Of a stretch of DNA of 18,211 nucleotides, positions 7,022 through 13,889 are shown in pieces; positions within the stretch are counted from its first letter, which is position 1; the number at the start of each line of letters is the position of its first letter. The stretch lies in contig JBJDYU010000015.1 in NCBI GenBank assembly GCA_051867615.1, forward strand, positions 1-18,211, given 5' to 3'. The stretch comes from RGIG5472 sp051867615. GTDB taxonomy: Bacteria > Bacillota > Clostridia > Oscillospirales > Oscillospiraceae. The notes beneath the pieces are model-generated. The model saw only the letters and a list, made by a program, of their open reading frames with translations. It was not told the DNA's origin and did no database searches. The position numbers were made by a program, and so were the translations under genes.

Positions 7022-8016
7022 GCAAGCTGGAAATCCTCACGGGGGTCTTCCTGTGGGTGATGTATATCGTCATGTTTTTCTGCGTCGTCACCTACGTCCT
7101 GTTTTTCCGTCTGGCTTATAAGGCGAAAAAGGCCACGGTGGAAAACACGCTGGCGCAGGAGCCGTGGCTGCCCTACCGCGAGCGCGTGGAGCGGGAGATC
7201 GCGTGGTTCGAGGCGCAGGAATCGAAGCAGCTCTACATCCTGACCCGGGACGAGGTGCGGCTCAGCGCGCGCTATCTCCCGGCGGAGGGCGAGAGCCGGG
7301 GCCGCGTGGTGCTGATGCACGATTACCGCGTCCCGGCGGCGGTGAATTTCGCCGGAGCGCTGCGGGCGTATCATGAGCAGGGCTTCGACGTGCTGCTCTG
7401 CGACGAGCGCGCCCACGGCGAGAGCCTCGGCAAGTGGATCTGCTTCGGCGCGCGGGAGCGCTATGACTGCAAGCTCTGGGTGGAGTGCCTGAACAAGCTC
7501 TACGGCGGTGATAAGCCGGTGTTTCTCCACGGCGTGGGCATGGGAGGCACGGCGGTGCTGATGACCGCAGGGCTGAAGCTGCCCCGGAACGTGACGGCGG
7601 TGGTGGCGGAGGGGGCCTGCACCTCGCCCTATGCCATGGTGAAGAAGCTGCTGCGGCGGATGCATCTGGCAAGCTCCGTAAACCTGCGGCACTTCGATTT
7701 CTGGTGCCGGGCCATGGCCGGCTTCAGGCTGAAGGGGGCCTCCACACAGGCGGCCCTGCGGGAGACGAAGCTCCCCGTCCTGCTGCTCCACGGCAGCGAG
7801 GATGCTGTGGCCCCTGCCGCCATGGCGGAGGCGAACTTCGAGGCCTGCGGCGGCGAGAAGCAGCTGCGCATGGTCCCCGGCGCGGGGCATGGCGTGTGCC
7901 TCTGGGCGGCGGAGGACTGCGGCGCGGAGGTGCTGGCCTTCGTCAAGGCCCATGAGGCCCTGCCGGAGAAGCGGGAGAGCCTGCCGGAGGGCGAAACGGC
8001 GGAGCGGGAAGCGTAA
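7018..8016 (+). CDS. Membrane-anchored alpha/beta-hydrolase-like protein lacking the nucleophile serine
   Basis: 332 residues. One N-terminal membrane segment (about 8-31) is followed by an alpha/beta-hydrolase domain similar to the common Firmicutes serine hydrolases ('HEQGFDVLLCDERAHGES', 'PVLLLHGSEDAVAP', 'VPGAGHG'). The catalytic acid D262 and His H291 are kept, but the nucleophile elbow, normally G-x-S-x-G as in 'HGISMG', reads 'HGVGMGG', so the serine is G174 (codon GGC, one base from AGC). The usual oxyanion 'HGY' also reads 'HDY'. The protein is therefore probably a pseudoenzyme or uses other chemistry. ATG 7018 is chosen over GTG 7012 because GGAGG (7006-7010) is 7 bases away. It overlaps the lipoprotein gene by 4 bases, implying coupled translation. 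Confidence 0.88.
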   Translation: MSKLEILTGVFLWVMYIVMFFCVVTYVLFFRLAYKAKKATVENTLAQEPWLPYRERVEREIAWFEAQESKQLYILTRDEVRLSARYLPAEGESRGRVVLMHDYRVPAAVNFAGALRAYHEQGFDVLLCDERAHGESLGKWICFGARERYDCKLWVECLNKLYGGDKPVFLHGVGMGGTAVLMTAGLKLPRNVTAVVAEGACTSPYAMVKKLLRRMHLASSVNLRHFDFWCRAMAGFRLKGASTQAALRETKLPVLLLHGSEDAVAPAAMAEANFEACGGEKQLRMVPGAGHGVCLWAAEDCGAEVLAFVKAHEALPEKRESLPEGETAEREA

Positions 8017-8032
8017 CGAAAAAGGGCGAAGC

Positions 8033-8053
8033 CCCGGCGCGGAACGCGCCGGG
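8033..8053 (+). other. Hairpin with GAA loop after the hydrolase gene
   Basis: CCCGGCGCG (8033-8041) pairs fully with CGCGCCGGG (8045-8053) around GAA. No T tract follows. It is the first of a series of hairpins in this gap. Confidence 0.7.
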
Positions 8054-8074
8054 ACGAAAACGGCATATAAAAAT

Positions 8075-8108
8075 GCGTCCCGCCCATTTCGGGCGGGACG
8101 CTCGTTTT
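8075..8108 (+). terminator. Terminator of the lipoprotein-hydrolase operon
   Basis: An 11-bp stem, GCGTCCCGCCC (8075-8085) with GGGCGGGACGC (8091-8101), loop ATTTC, is followed by TCGTTTTA. It ends the plus-strand operon about 60 bases after the hydrolase stop. Confidence 0.85.
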
Positions 8109-8118
8109 ATGTTATACT

Positions 8119-8235
8119 AAAACCTGATAAAAAGCTTAAAAAGCTTTTTATACAGTCTCGCGCTGCGGCGCGAGCTGCACTTCCGTCACCAGTGTGCCAC
8201 TGGTTCCTCCCTGAGCGCGAAGCGCGTCAGGTTTT
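8119..8235. repeat. Small MITE-like hairpin element with 9-bp terminal inverted repeats
   Basis: AAAACCTGA (8119-8127) and TCAGGTTTT (8227-8235) are exact inverted copies 117 bases apart end to end. Between them lie ATAAAAAGC/GCTTTTTAT (8127-8151), CTCGCGC/GCGCGAG (8157-8174), CCAGTG/CACTGG (8189-8203) and a GCGC/GCGC hairpin (8215-8225). No coding region is seen. The nested dyads look like a miniature mobile repeat or a structured RNA; whether copies occur elsewhere cannot be seen here. Confidence 0.5.
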
Positions 8236-8350
8236 TATGATGCGATAGCCGTTGGCGGCTTTGCCGCCTTACGGATATCCATACACAGTAGACGGCGCAG
8301 CGTGCGAAGCACGCGGGATTTCAAATAAAGCCTTTTATTTGAAATCAGTA
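8236..8350. other. Rest of the non-coding gap: three more hairpins, no gene
   Basis: GGCGGC-TTT-GCCGCC (8254-8268), GCGTGC-GAA-GCACGC (8300-8314) and TTTCAAATAAA-GCCT-TTTATTTGAAA (8319-8344). The last one has an 11-bp stem ending 6 bases from the lipid kinase stop and probably serves as that gene's terminator on the minus strand. I see no reading frame with a ribosome binding site. Confidence 0.6.
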
Positions 8351-9253
8351 TCATGCCTCCGCGGGCGGCAGGATCAACTGATAGGCGTGGTGGTGGGTGC
8401 AGATGCGCACCTCAGGAGCGCTGGGGGCGAACTCGCCGTCCAGAGACCAGGGAATGTCCTCCTCCGTGCGGAAGACTACCTGCCTGACGTGGCGGATGGT
8501 GACGAACTCCGGGTCGAACTCCTGGCGGATCAGAGTCATAAGCAGGCTGGAGAGGTCCTCCAGCGTGCGGACATGGGGGACCAGCACCAGCTCGAACTCT
8601 CCGTCGTCCGTGGAGACGATGCTCTGGGAGAGCTTCATCTTCCCGGCGATGCTGGTGCTGTTGCTGACGGCGCCAAAGAGGTATTCTCCCTCAAAGCGCT
8701 CCTCCTCCGTCTCCACAGTCATCCGGTAGGGGCGGAGCGTGTCCAGATCCTTCACGCCCTCCAGAATATAGGCGAAGTAGCCCAGGGCGTTTTTTGCCTC
8801 CTGCGGCGCGGCGTAGGAGGCCCGGGTAAACGCGCCGAAGGACGCGACATAGACGAAAAGCCGCTCGTTAAACTGGCCCAGGTCCAGCGCATGGGGCGTG
8901 CCGGTGACGGCCAGACGGGCCGCCTCCTCCGTGTCCAGCGGCAGGCCCAGGCTCAGCGCGAAGTCGTTGGTGCTGCCGTTTGGCAGGTAGCCGATGGGCG
9001 GGCGGTCGCCGGGCAGGTGCATGACGCCGCTGATGGTGCTGCTGAGGGTGCCGTCTCCGCCGCTGCAAACGATGAGGTCGAAATCGCCGCCGCACTCCTC
9101 GGCGATGCGGGTGATGTCGCCGTACTGCTCGGGCTTCCGGACGGAAACCAGATAGCCGGCCCTGGAAAATTCACATACCGCCTCGAACAATCCGGCGGCG
9201 CTCTTGCCCCGTCCCGCCCGGGGGTTCGCGATGAGCAGCAGCTTCTTCTCCAT
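8351..9253 (-). CDS. Diacylglycerol/lipid kinase family protein (YegS/BmrU/DagK type)
   Basis: 300 residues. The N-terminus 'MEKKLLLIANPRAGRGKSAA' and the nucleotide-binding 'CSGGDGTLSSTISG' (GGDGT motif) with the following 'GYLPNGSTNDFALSLGLP' are diagnostic of the diacylglycerol kinase catalytic domain; the C-terminal beta domain ('VSNSTSIAGKMKLSQSI' to 'WSLDGEF') is present and the length is normal. These enzymes use ATP to phosphorylate diacylglycerol or related membrane lipids at the inner membrane face. ATG 9253 is chosen: AAAGGAG lies 9 bases upstream and homology starts there, although the frame is open for another 79 codons. It is divergent from the AI-2E-family permease. Whether it is true DgkB or a relative with another lipid substrate cannot be told. 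Confidence 0.92.
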   Translation of the reverse strand: MEKKLLLIANPRAGRGKSAAGLFEAVCEFSRAGYLVSVRKPEQYGDITRIAEECGGDFDLIVCSGGDGTLSSTISGVMHLPGDRPPIGYLPNGSTNDFALSLGLPLDTEEAARLAVTGTPHALDLGQFNERLFVYVASFGAFTRASYAAPQEAKNALGYFAYILEGVKDLDTLRPYRMTVETEEERFEGEYLFGAVSNSTSIAGKMKLSQSIVSTDDGEFELVLVPHVRTLEDLSSLLMTLIRQEFDPEFVTIRHVRQVVFRTEEDIPWSLDGEFAPSAPEVRICTHHHAYQLILPPAEA

Positions 9254-9277
9254 GGGAAACGCTCCTTTCAGGGAAAA

Positions 9278-9342
9278 GGGCGGCGGTTTTTGCGCCGCCC
9301 GGTTATCGTAATGGTACAGTTGCGCGCCGCGGGCGCAACTGT
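9278..9342 (-). promoter_or_regulatory. Structured leader of the lipid kinase message with terminator-like hairpin
   Basis: Within the 135-nt leader two strong stems are seen: ACAGTTGCGC (9316-9325) with GCGCAACTGT (9333-9342), a perfect 10 bp, and GGGCGGCG (9278-9285) with CGCCGCCC (9293-9300). On the minus strand the latter is followed by TTTT and then the ribosome binding site. This order could be an attenuator, but I see no clear alternative antiterminator stem or known riboswitch core. Confidence 0.4.
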
Positions 9343-9391
9343 GACGCCGCGGACACGGGTTTTCATGGGTTCGCGCTTGCTGTGGGAAACT

Positions 9392-9420
9392 ATTATACCA
9401 CACTTGCAATGCGTGGGCAA
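9392..9420 (-). promoter_or_regulatory. Promoter of the lipid kinase gene
   Basis: On the minus strand TTGCCC (9420-9415), a 17-base spacer and a perfect TATAAT (9397-9392). The start would be near 9386. Confidence 0.85.
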
Positions 9421-9432
9421 GTCGGTTAAGAT
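9404..9432 (+). promoter_or_regulatory. Promoter of the AI-2E-family permease operon
   Basis: TTGCAA (9404-9409), a 17-base spacer and TAAGAT (9427-9432). It overlaps the minus-strand promoter of the lipid kinase, so the two polymerases would compete for the same DNA. Confidence 0.55.
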
Positions 9433-9509
9433 AAAGATGATTCGGGGAAAAAGAAAGCATCCCGCGCAGCGGGACGGGAAAAGCACACAACAGGGGACGG
9501 GAGGCGCCT

Positions 9510-10751
9510 ATGAAGAAGGGACTGAGGGAATATATCCTGCTGGGACTGACGCTGTTTTTCGCGGCGGCGGGACTGCTGGTGTTCTATGACACGGTGTTTG
9601 CGAATCAGACGCTGCTGCTGTTCCTGCAAAAGCTCAGCGGCGCGCTGCAGCCTATTTTTATCGGCTGCTTTATCGCCTACCTGCTGCTCCCCATCACGAA
9701 CAGCATCGACGGCTCGCTGCGCGCCCACACCAGAAAAGCGGGCGAACTCAAGCGCCCCGGCCTGCTGCGCATCGCAAGCCTTGCGCTGACCTGGCTGCTG
9801 GTGTTTGTGGTGGGCTACGTGCTGGTGAAGCTGATTTTGCCGCAGGTGGCGGACAGCGTCCTGCAGCTGGCGGAAAACGTGGAAAACTACTATAACAAGA
9901 TCTACGGCTGGGTCACCCGCCTGCTGGAGGATAATCCCGAGCTGGCCGCCTGGGCGCAGCAGCTGTTTCAGAACTACTATACCAACCTCCTCGACTGGGT
10001 CAGGGAGACCGTTGTGCCCAGCGCGCAGGTGCTGGTGACGGCGCTGGGCGGCGGCGTCTGGAGCTTTATCAGCTTCGCCAAGGACCTGGTGGTGGGCGTT
10101 ATCGTCTCGGTTTACCTGCTGTACTCCAAGGAGAGCTGGAGCGCCGGGCTGCGCCGGGTCGTGCGGGCGCTTTGCAGCGAGGAGTGGGAGGACCGTCTCC
10201 TGCGGGCCACCCGCCGGGCGGACCGCATTTTCAGCGGCTTCATCCGGGGAAAGCTCCTGGATTCGGCCATCATCGGCCTGCTCTGCCTGGGAGGCTGCCT
10301 GCTGCTGAAGATCCCCTACGCACCGCTGGTGGCGGTCATCGTGGGCGTCACCAACGTGATCCCCTTCTTCGGCCCCTTCCTGGGGGCCGTCCCCAGCGCG
10401 CTGCTGATCCTGCTGGCGGACCCGCTGAAGTGTGTGACCTTCATCATCATGGTGGTGGTGCTGCAGCAGTTTGACGGCAACATTCTCGGCCCAAGGATTC
10501 TGGGCGGCTCCACGGGCCTTTCCAGCTTCTGGGTCATCACCGCCATTCTGGTGGGCGGCAGCTTCTTCGGCATAGCGGGTATGTTCTTCGGCGTGCCGGT
10601 GTTCGCCTGCTTTTACAGCCTGTTCGGCACGCTGGTGCGCTACCGGCTGGAGAAAAAGGGCGCGTCCACCAAGCTGGAGGACTACGGCGAGCGGACGCTC
10701 TCCGGCGACAAGCGCCCTGCGGGCGACGCGGCGGACGCGCCGAAGGAATAA
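9510..10751 (+). CDS. AI-2E family transporter (multi-span permease)
   Basis: 413 residues with about seven or eight membrane segments: two near the N-terminus (10-30, 45-65), one about 90-112, then a soluble coiled region rich in Asn, Glu and Trp, and a C-terminal cluster. Diagnostic blocks of PF01594 are 'NVIPFFGPFLGAVPSALL' and 'QQFDGNILGPRILGGSTGLS'. Members include TqsA-like exporters, YtvI-type proteins of sporulating bacteria and some Na+/H+ antiporters, so the name does not prove autoinducer-2 transport. The C-terminal tail (from about 380) is hydrophilic. GGGAGG lies 7 bases before the ATG. It is first of a probable operon with the DUF3810 and DUF1847 genes. Confidence 0.9.
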   Translation: MKKGLREYILLGLTLFFAAAGLLVFYDTVFANQTLLLFLQKLSGALQPIFIGCFIAYLLLPITNSIDGSLRAHTRKAGELKRPGLLRIASLALTWLLVFVVGYVLVKLILPQVADSVLQLAENVENYYNKIYGWVTRLLEDNPELAAWAQQLFQNYYTNLLDWVRETVVPSAQVLVTALGGGVWSFISFAKDLVVGVIVSVYLLYSKESWSAGLRRVVRALCSEEWEDRLLRATRRADRIFSGFIRGKLLDSAIIGLLCLGGCLLLKIPYAPLVAVIVGVTNVIPFFGPFLGAVPSALLILLADPLKCVTFIIMVVVLQQFDGNILGPRILGGSTGLSSFWVITAILVGGSFFGIAGMFFGVPVFACFYSLFGTLVRYRLEKKGASTKLEDYGERTLSGDKRPAGDAADAPKE

Positions 10752-10775
10752 GCTCCGGGAAAGGAGGCGCGGCGG

Positions 10776-11891
10776 TTGCGGCGGTTTTACAGGGAATTTC
10801 GCGGGCGGCTCTGGTGCCTGCTGGCGGCGGTACTGCTGCTCATTGCGTTTGCGCTGAAAAAGAGCGACCGGGCGGCCATGAACGCCGCGGCGGCCGCCGT
10901 GGCGGACCCGATGAGGGCCGCCGTCTCGAAGCTGACCTATCTCGTGGACTTCTCCATGATGGAGCTGGTGCTGGCGTTGGCGCTGGCGGCGGCGCTGGCC
11001 TATGTGGGTGTCACCGCGGCGCGGCTCATACGCCGGAAGGGCGAGAGGGGGAAGGTGCTGCTCTCTTTCTTCCTGACGGCGCTTTGCGCCTGCGCCGTCA
11101 TTTCGGCGGCAGCGGACTGGTTCTGGGGCGTGTATTACTACGCCGACGGGCTGCAGGAGAAAAGCGGCATCTACGCCGAGAGTGTGTCACTGGAGGAGCT
11201 GACGCTGGTGACGCGCTACGCGGCGGCGCAGCTCTCCGCAGCGTCGGAGGGAGTGCCCCGGGACGAAAACGGCCTGTTCGCTGCGTCCCGGGAGGAGATC
11301 TTCGCGGAGGCGGCGCAGGTCTATGACAATATCAGCCGCGAGCTGCCTTGCCTTGCCTTTGAAGACCGTACGCCCAAGCCGGTGTATTTTTCCCGCGTGA
11401 TGAGTTATCTGCGGCTCACGGGCGTGTACTTCGCCTTCACGGCGGAGGCGAATCTCAACGTGGACAGTCCCGCCTGTATGCTCCCCGCCACCATCGCCCA
11501 CGAGCTGGCCCACCAGCGGGGCATCGCCTCGGAGAAGGAGTGCAACTTTGCCGCCGTGCTGGCGGCTACCACGGCGGACAGCCCGGTGTACCGCTATTCC
11601 GGCTGGCTCTCGGCCTATGTCTATCTCAGCAACGCCCTCTATTCGGCGGACCGGGAGCTTTGGCAGGCCATCCGGGACACGCTGCCGGCGGAGGTGCGCG
11701 CGGACATGGACGCCAACAACGCCTACTGGGCGCCCTTCCGGAAAAGCCCGGTCTCGGAGGGCTATCAGACGCTCTATGACAGCTATCTCAAGGGCTACGG
11801 CCAGACGGAGGGCGTGCAGAGCTACGGCATGGTGGTGGAGCTGCTGACGGTCTACTACCGTGACCGGGCCGCCGCTTTGGCGGAGGGCTGA
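10776..11891 (+). CDS. DUF3810 membrane protein with HExxH metallopeptidase motif
   Basis: 371 residues starting at TTG; AAAGGAGG is 8 bases upstream and there is no ATG nearby in frame. Three hydrophobic segments (about 9-27, 63-85, 100-122) precede an extracellular-looking domain. That domain holds the zinc-peptidase motif 'HELAH' (H242, E243, H246) followed by 'QRGIASEKECN', where E253 or E255 can be the third ligand. This layout and the 'PVYFSRVMSYLRLTGVYF' block are those of DUF3810 (PF12725), whose substrates are unknown. It begins 24 bases after the permease gene and is likely co-transcribed; a paired role at the membrane is possible but not shown. Confidence 0.88.
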   Translation: MRRFYREFRGRLWCLLAAVLLLIAFALKKSDRAAMNAAAAAVADPMRAAVSKLTYLVDFSMMELVLALALAAALAYVGVTAARLIRRKGERGKVLLSFFLTALCACAVISAAADWFWGVYYYADGLQEKSGIYAESVSLEELTLVTRYAAAQLSAASEGVPRDENGLFAASREEIFAEAAQVYDNISRELPCLAFEDRTPKPVYFSRVMSYLRLTGVYFAFTAEANLNVDSPACMLPATIAHELAHQRGIASEKECNFAAVLAATTADSPVYRYSGWLSAYVYLSNALYSADRELWQAIRDTLPAEVRADMDANNAYWAPFRKSPVSEGYQTLYDSYLKGYGQTEGVQSYGMVVELLTVYYRDRAAALAEG

Positions 11892-11944
11892 GGGCCATAC
11901 ACAGAAAGAATACCGGGCCGCGCCCGGAGGAAAGGAAGTACACC

Positions 11945-12589
11945 ATGGAGCAAAAGAAAAAACTCTCCTGCATCGACTGCGCCGTTACCGCCTGCAACTG
12001 TCCGGAGGACCCGCATTACCCGGATTTCTGCCTCACCACCGGCATGGACGAGGAGGTTCTGGCGGACGCCATGCGCTGCTATGAACAGGAGGAGAACCGC
12101 CGCATCGCCGTCGCCGCGGCGGAGGTGGAGTATGAGTTTTACTGCCAGCACACCCGGGTGGAGGAGATCATGGACTTCGCGAAGAAGATCGGCGCGAAGA
12201 AGCTGGGTATCGCCACCTGCGTAGGCCTGATTCGGGAGGCGCAGACTCTGGCCCGGGTGCTGCGCCACCACGGCTTTGAGGTCTACGGCGCCGCCTGCAA
12301 GGCGGGCGCGCAGAGAAAGACCTCCGTGGGCATTCCGGAGAAGTGCGAGACCCTAGGGGCCAATATGTGCAATCCCATCCTGCAGGCGAAGCTGCTGAAC
12401 GCCGCGAAAACCGATCTGAACATCGTGGTGGGCCTGTGCGTGGGGCATGACAGCCTGTTTTACAAATACTCCGACGCCCCCGTTACCACCTGCGTCACCA
12501 AGGACCGGGTGCTGGGCCATAACCCGGTGGCGGCGCTGTACGGCGCGGAGTTCTATTATAAAAAGAAGCTGTTTGGCGAGACAAAATGA
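11945..12589 (+). CDS. DUF1847 cysteine-rich metal-binding family protein
   Basis: 214 residues, cytoplasmic. The N-terminal cluster 'CIDCAVTACNCPEDPHYPDFC' (C9, C12, C17, C19, C29) and the conserved blocks 'GIATCVGLIREAQTLARVL', 'CKAGAQRKTSVGIP' and 'VGLCVGHDSLFYKYSDAPVT' identify DUF1847, a family typical of anaerobes and presumed to bind metal or an Fe-S cluster. No reaction is established. AAAGGAAG precedes the ATG by 7 bases. It follows the DUF3810 gene after 53 bases with no terminator between, so it is probably the last gene of that operon; a strong terminator follows. Confidence 0.93.
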   Translation: MEQKKKLSCIDCAVTACNCPEDPHYPDFCLTTGMDEEVLADAMRCYEQEENRRIAVAAAEVEYEFYCQHTRVEEIMDFAKKIGAKKLGIATCVGLIREAQTLARVLRHHGFEVYGAACKAGAQRKTSVGIPEKCETLGANMCNPILQAKLLNAAKTDLNIVVGLCVGHDSLFYKYSDAPVTTCVTKDRVLGHNPVAALYGAEFYYKKKLFGETK

Positions 12590-12595
12590 CGGACG

Positions 12596-12626
12596 GCGCG
12601 GCGGGACGACCCGCCGCGCTTTTTTC
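12596..12626 (+). terminator. Rho-independent terminator after the DUF1847 gene
   Basis: A perfect 10-bp stem, GCGCGGCGGG (12596-12605) with CCCGCCGCGC (12610-12619), loop ACGA, followed by a T run (12620-12626). Confidence 0.95.
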
Positions 12627-12690
12627 CGCCGCAACTGAAACGTACAGCTTTTGTCAGCCCCGGTTGGTGGCGTAGGCAAGGGCGGGACGG

Positions 12691-12696
12691 TATACT
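12691..12696 (+). promoter_or_regulatory. -10 element of the XRE regulator/ABC operon
   Basis: TATACT lies 22 bases before the regulator start. The -35 region 17 bases upstream (TGGCGT, 12668-12673) is poor, so the promoter may need an activator or be weak. Confidence 0.45.
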
Positions 12697-12717
12697 GTGG
12701 GAAAAGAGGTGAAAGAT

Positions 12718-13158
12718 ATGAAAAACATGATTTCTCAGAATCTGCGCGCGCTCCGCGCCCGGCTGGGCCTGTCCCAGGAGGCCGCGGCGGAGCGGGTGGG
12801 CGTGTCCCGTCAGGCGCTGGGCAAGTGGGAGACGGGAGAATCGGCCCCGGACCTGCAAAGCTGCATGGCGCTGGCGGAGCTGTACGGCGTGACGCTGGAC
12901 GCCCTCGTGCAGTACAGCCAGGAGGAGGGAGGCGTTCCCATCCCGCCGAAGAAGAAGCACGCCTTCGGCCTTGTCACCGTAGGCGAGCGGGGGCAGATCG
13001 TCATCCCCCAGAAGGCCCGGAAGATCTTCGACCTCAAGGCCGGGGACCAGCTGCTGGTGCTGGGCGACGAGGAGCAGGGCCTGGCCCTGCTGAAGGCGGA
13101 ATGGATGGTGGAGATGGCGGAGCAGCTCCGCAGCCGGAAAGGGGGCGAGCAGGCATGA
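12718..13158 (+). CDS. XRE-type regulator with C-terminal AbrB/SpoVT-like domain
   Basis: 146 residues. Residues 6-60 form an XRE helix-turn-helix ('GLSQEAAAERVGVSRQALGK', 'WETGESAPDL'). Residues about 84-125 form a swapped-hairpin AbrB-like domain ('LVTVGERGQIVIPQKARKIF', then 'DLKAGDQLLVLGD'). Both halves are DNA-binding or dimerising folds, and this fused form is a known Clostridial type. ATG 12718 is chosen because AGAGGTGA ends 5 bases before it. The gene heads an operon with an ABC exporter, its stop overlapping the ATPase start by ATGA, so it probably controls that transporter and itself. The inducer is unknown. Confidence 0.9.
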   Translation: MKNMISQNLRALRARLGLSQEAAAERVGVSRQALGKWETGESAPDLQSCMALAELYGVTLDALVQYSQEEGGVPIPPKKKHAFGLVTVGERGQIVIPQKARKIFDLKAGDQLLVLGDEEQGLALLKAEWMVEMAEQLRSRKGGEQA

Positions 13159-13889
13159 ACGCCATTGAGATCCGGGAGCTGACCAAGCGCTATGGAGACA
13201 AAACGGCGGTGGACCGGCTGAGCCTTACGGTGGAGCGGGGAGAGCTGATGGCCCTGCTGGGCGTGAACGGCGCGGGAAAGACCACCACCATCCGGATGCT
13301 CTCCTGCCTCACCGCGCCGGAGGAGGGGGACGCCCTCCTGCTGGGGCGGAGCATCCGCAGGGAGCCGCAGGGAGTGAAAGCGCTGCTGGGCGTTTCGCCC
13401 CAGGAGACCGCCATAGCCCCCAATCTGACGGTGCGGGAGAATCTGGAGCTGATGGCGGGCGTCCACGGGATGCCGGCGGCGCGCCGCCGGGACAAGGCGG
13501 CGGAGCTGCTGGAGCGTTTTTCCCTCACGCCGGTGGCAAAGCGCAAAAGCAGGACCCTCTCCGGCGGCTGGCAGCGGCGGCTCAGCATCGCCATGGCGCT
13601 GGTGGGCGAGCCGGAGGTGCTGTTTCTGGACGAACCGACGCTGGGGCTGGACGTGCTGGCGCGGCGGGAGCTGTGGGACCTGATCCGGGAGCTGTCGGGC
13701 CGGGTCACCATCCTGCTCACCACCCACTACATGGAGGAGGCGGAGGCCCTGGCCCACCGGGTGGCTATCCTGGGAGAGGGGCGGCTCCGGGCGCTGGGCA
13801 CGGCGGAGGAGCTGATGCGCCGCTCCGGCGCGGGCAGCATGGAGGACGCGTTTCTCCATTTCGCCCGGGAAAGGGGGGAGCAGGCATGA
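13155..13889 (+). CDS. ABC transporter ATP-binding protein
   Basis: 244 residues. Walker A is 'GVNGAGKTT' (36-44), the Q-loop lies in 'GVSPQETAIAP', the signature is 'LSGGW' (135-139) where LSGGQ is usual, Walker B is 'VLFLDEPT', and the switch histidine is in 'LLTTHYMEEAE'. The type is the daunorubicin/bacitracin-like ATPase that works with ABC-2 permeases, commonly for export of drugs, lipids or small toxic compounds. Translation is coupled to both neighbours by 4-base ATGA overlaps. Substrate unknown. The Q-to-W change in the signature is seen in some members of this subfamily and does not by itself imply inactivity. Confidence 0.95.
   Translation: MNAIEIRELTKRYGDKTAVDRLSLTVERGELMALLGVNGAGKTTTIRMLSCLTAPEEGDALLLGRSIRREPQGVKALLGVSPQETAIAPNLTVRENLELMAGVHGMPAARRRDKAAELLERFSLTPVAKRKSRTLSGGWQRRLSIAMALVGEPEVLFLDEPTLGLDVLARRELWDLIRELSGRVTILLTTHYMEEAEALAHRVAILGEGRLRALGTAEELMRRSGAGSMEDAFLHFARERGEQA

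Noticed and set aside
8119..8235. The hairpin unit as 6S, SRP, RNase P or tmRNA
   Set aside because: None of the conserved cores of these RNAs (for example the SRP GNAR tetraloop helix or tmRNA tRNA-like ends) is visible, and the unit is too short for RNase P or tmRNA.
9268..9366. A 32-codon leader peptide (MKTRVRGVTV...) on the minus strand before the lipid kinase
   Set aside because: It would end within the terminator-like hairpin, which is tempting for attenuation, but no ribosome binding site precedes its ATG and there is no run of regulatory codons.
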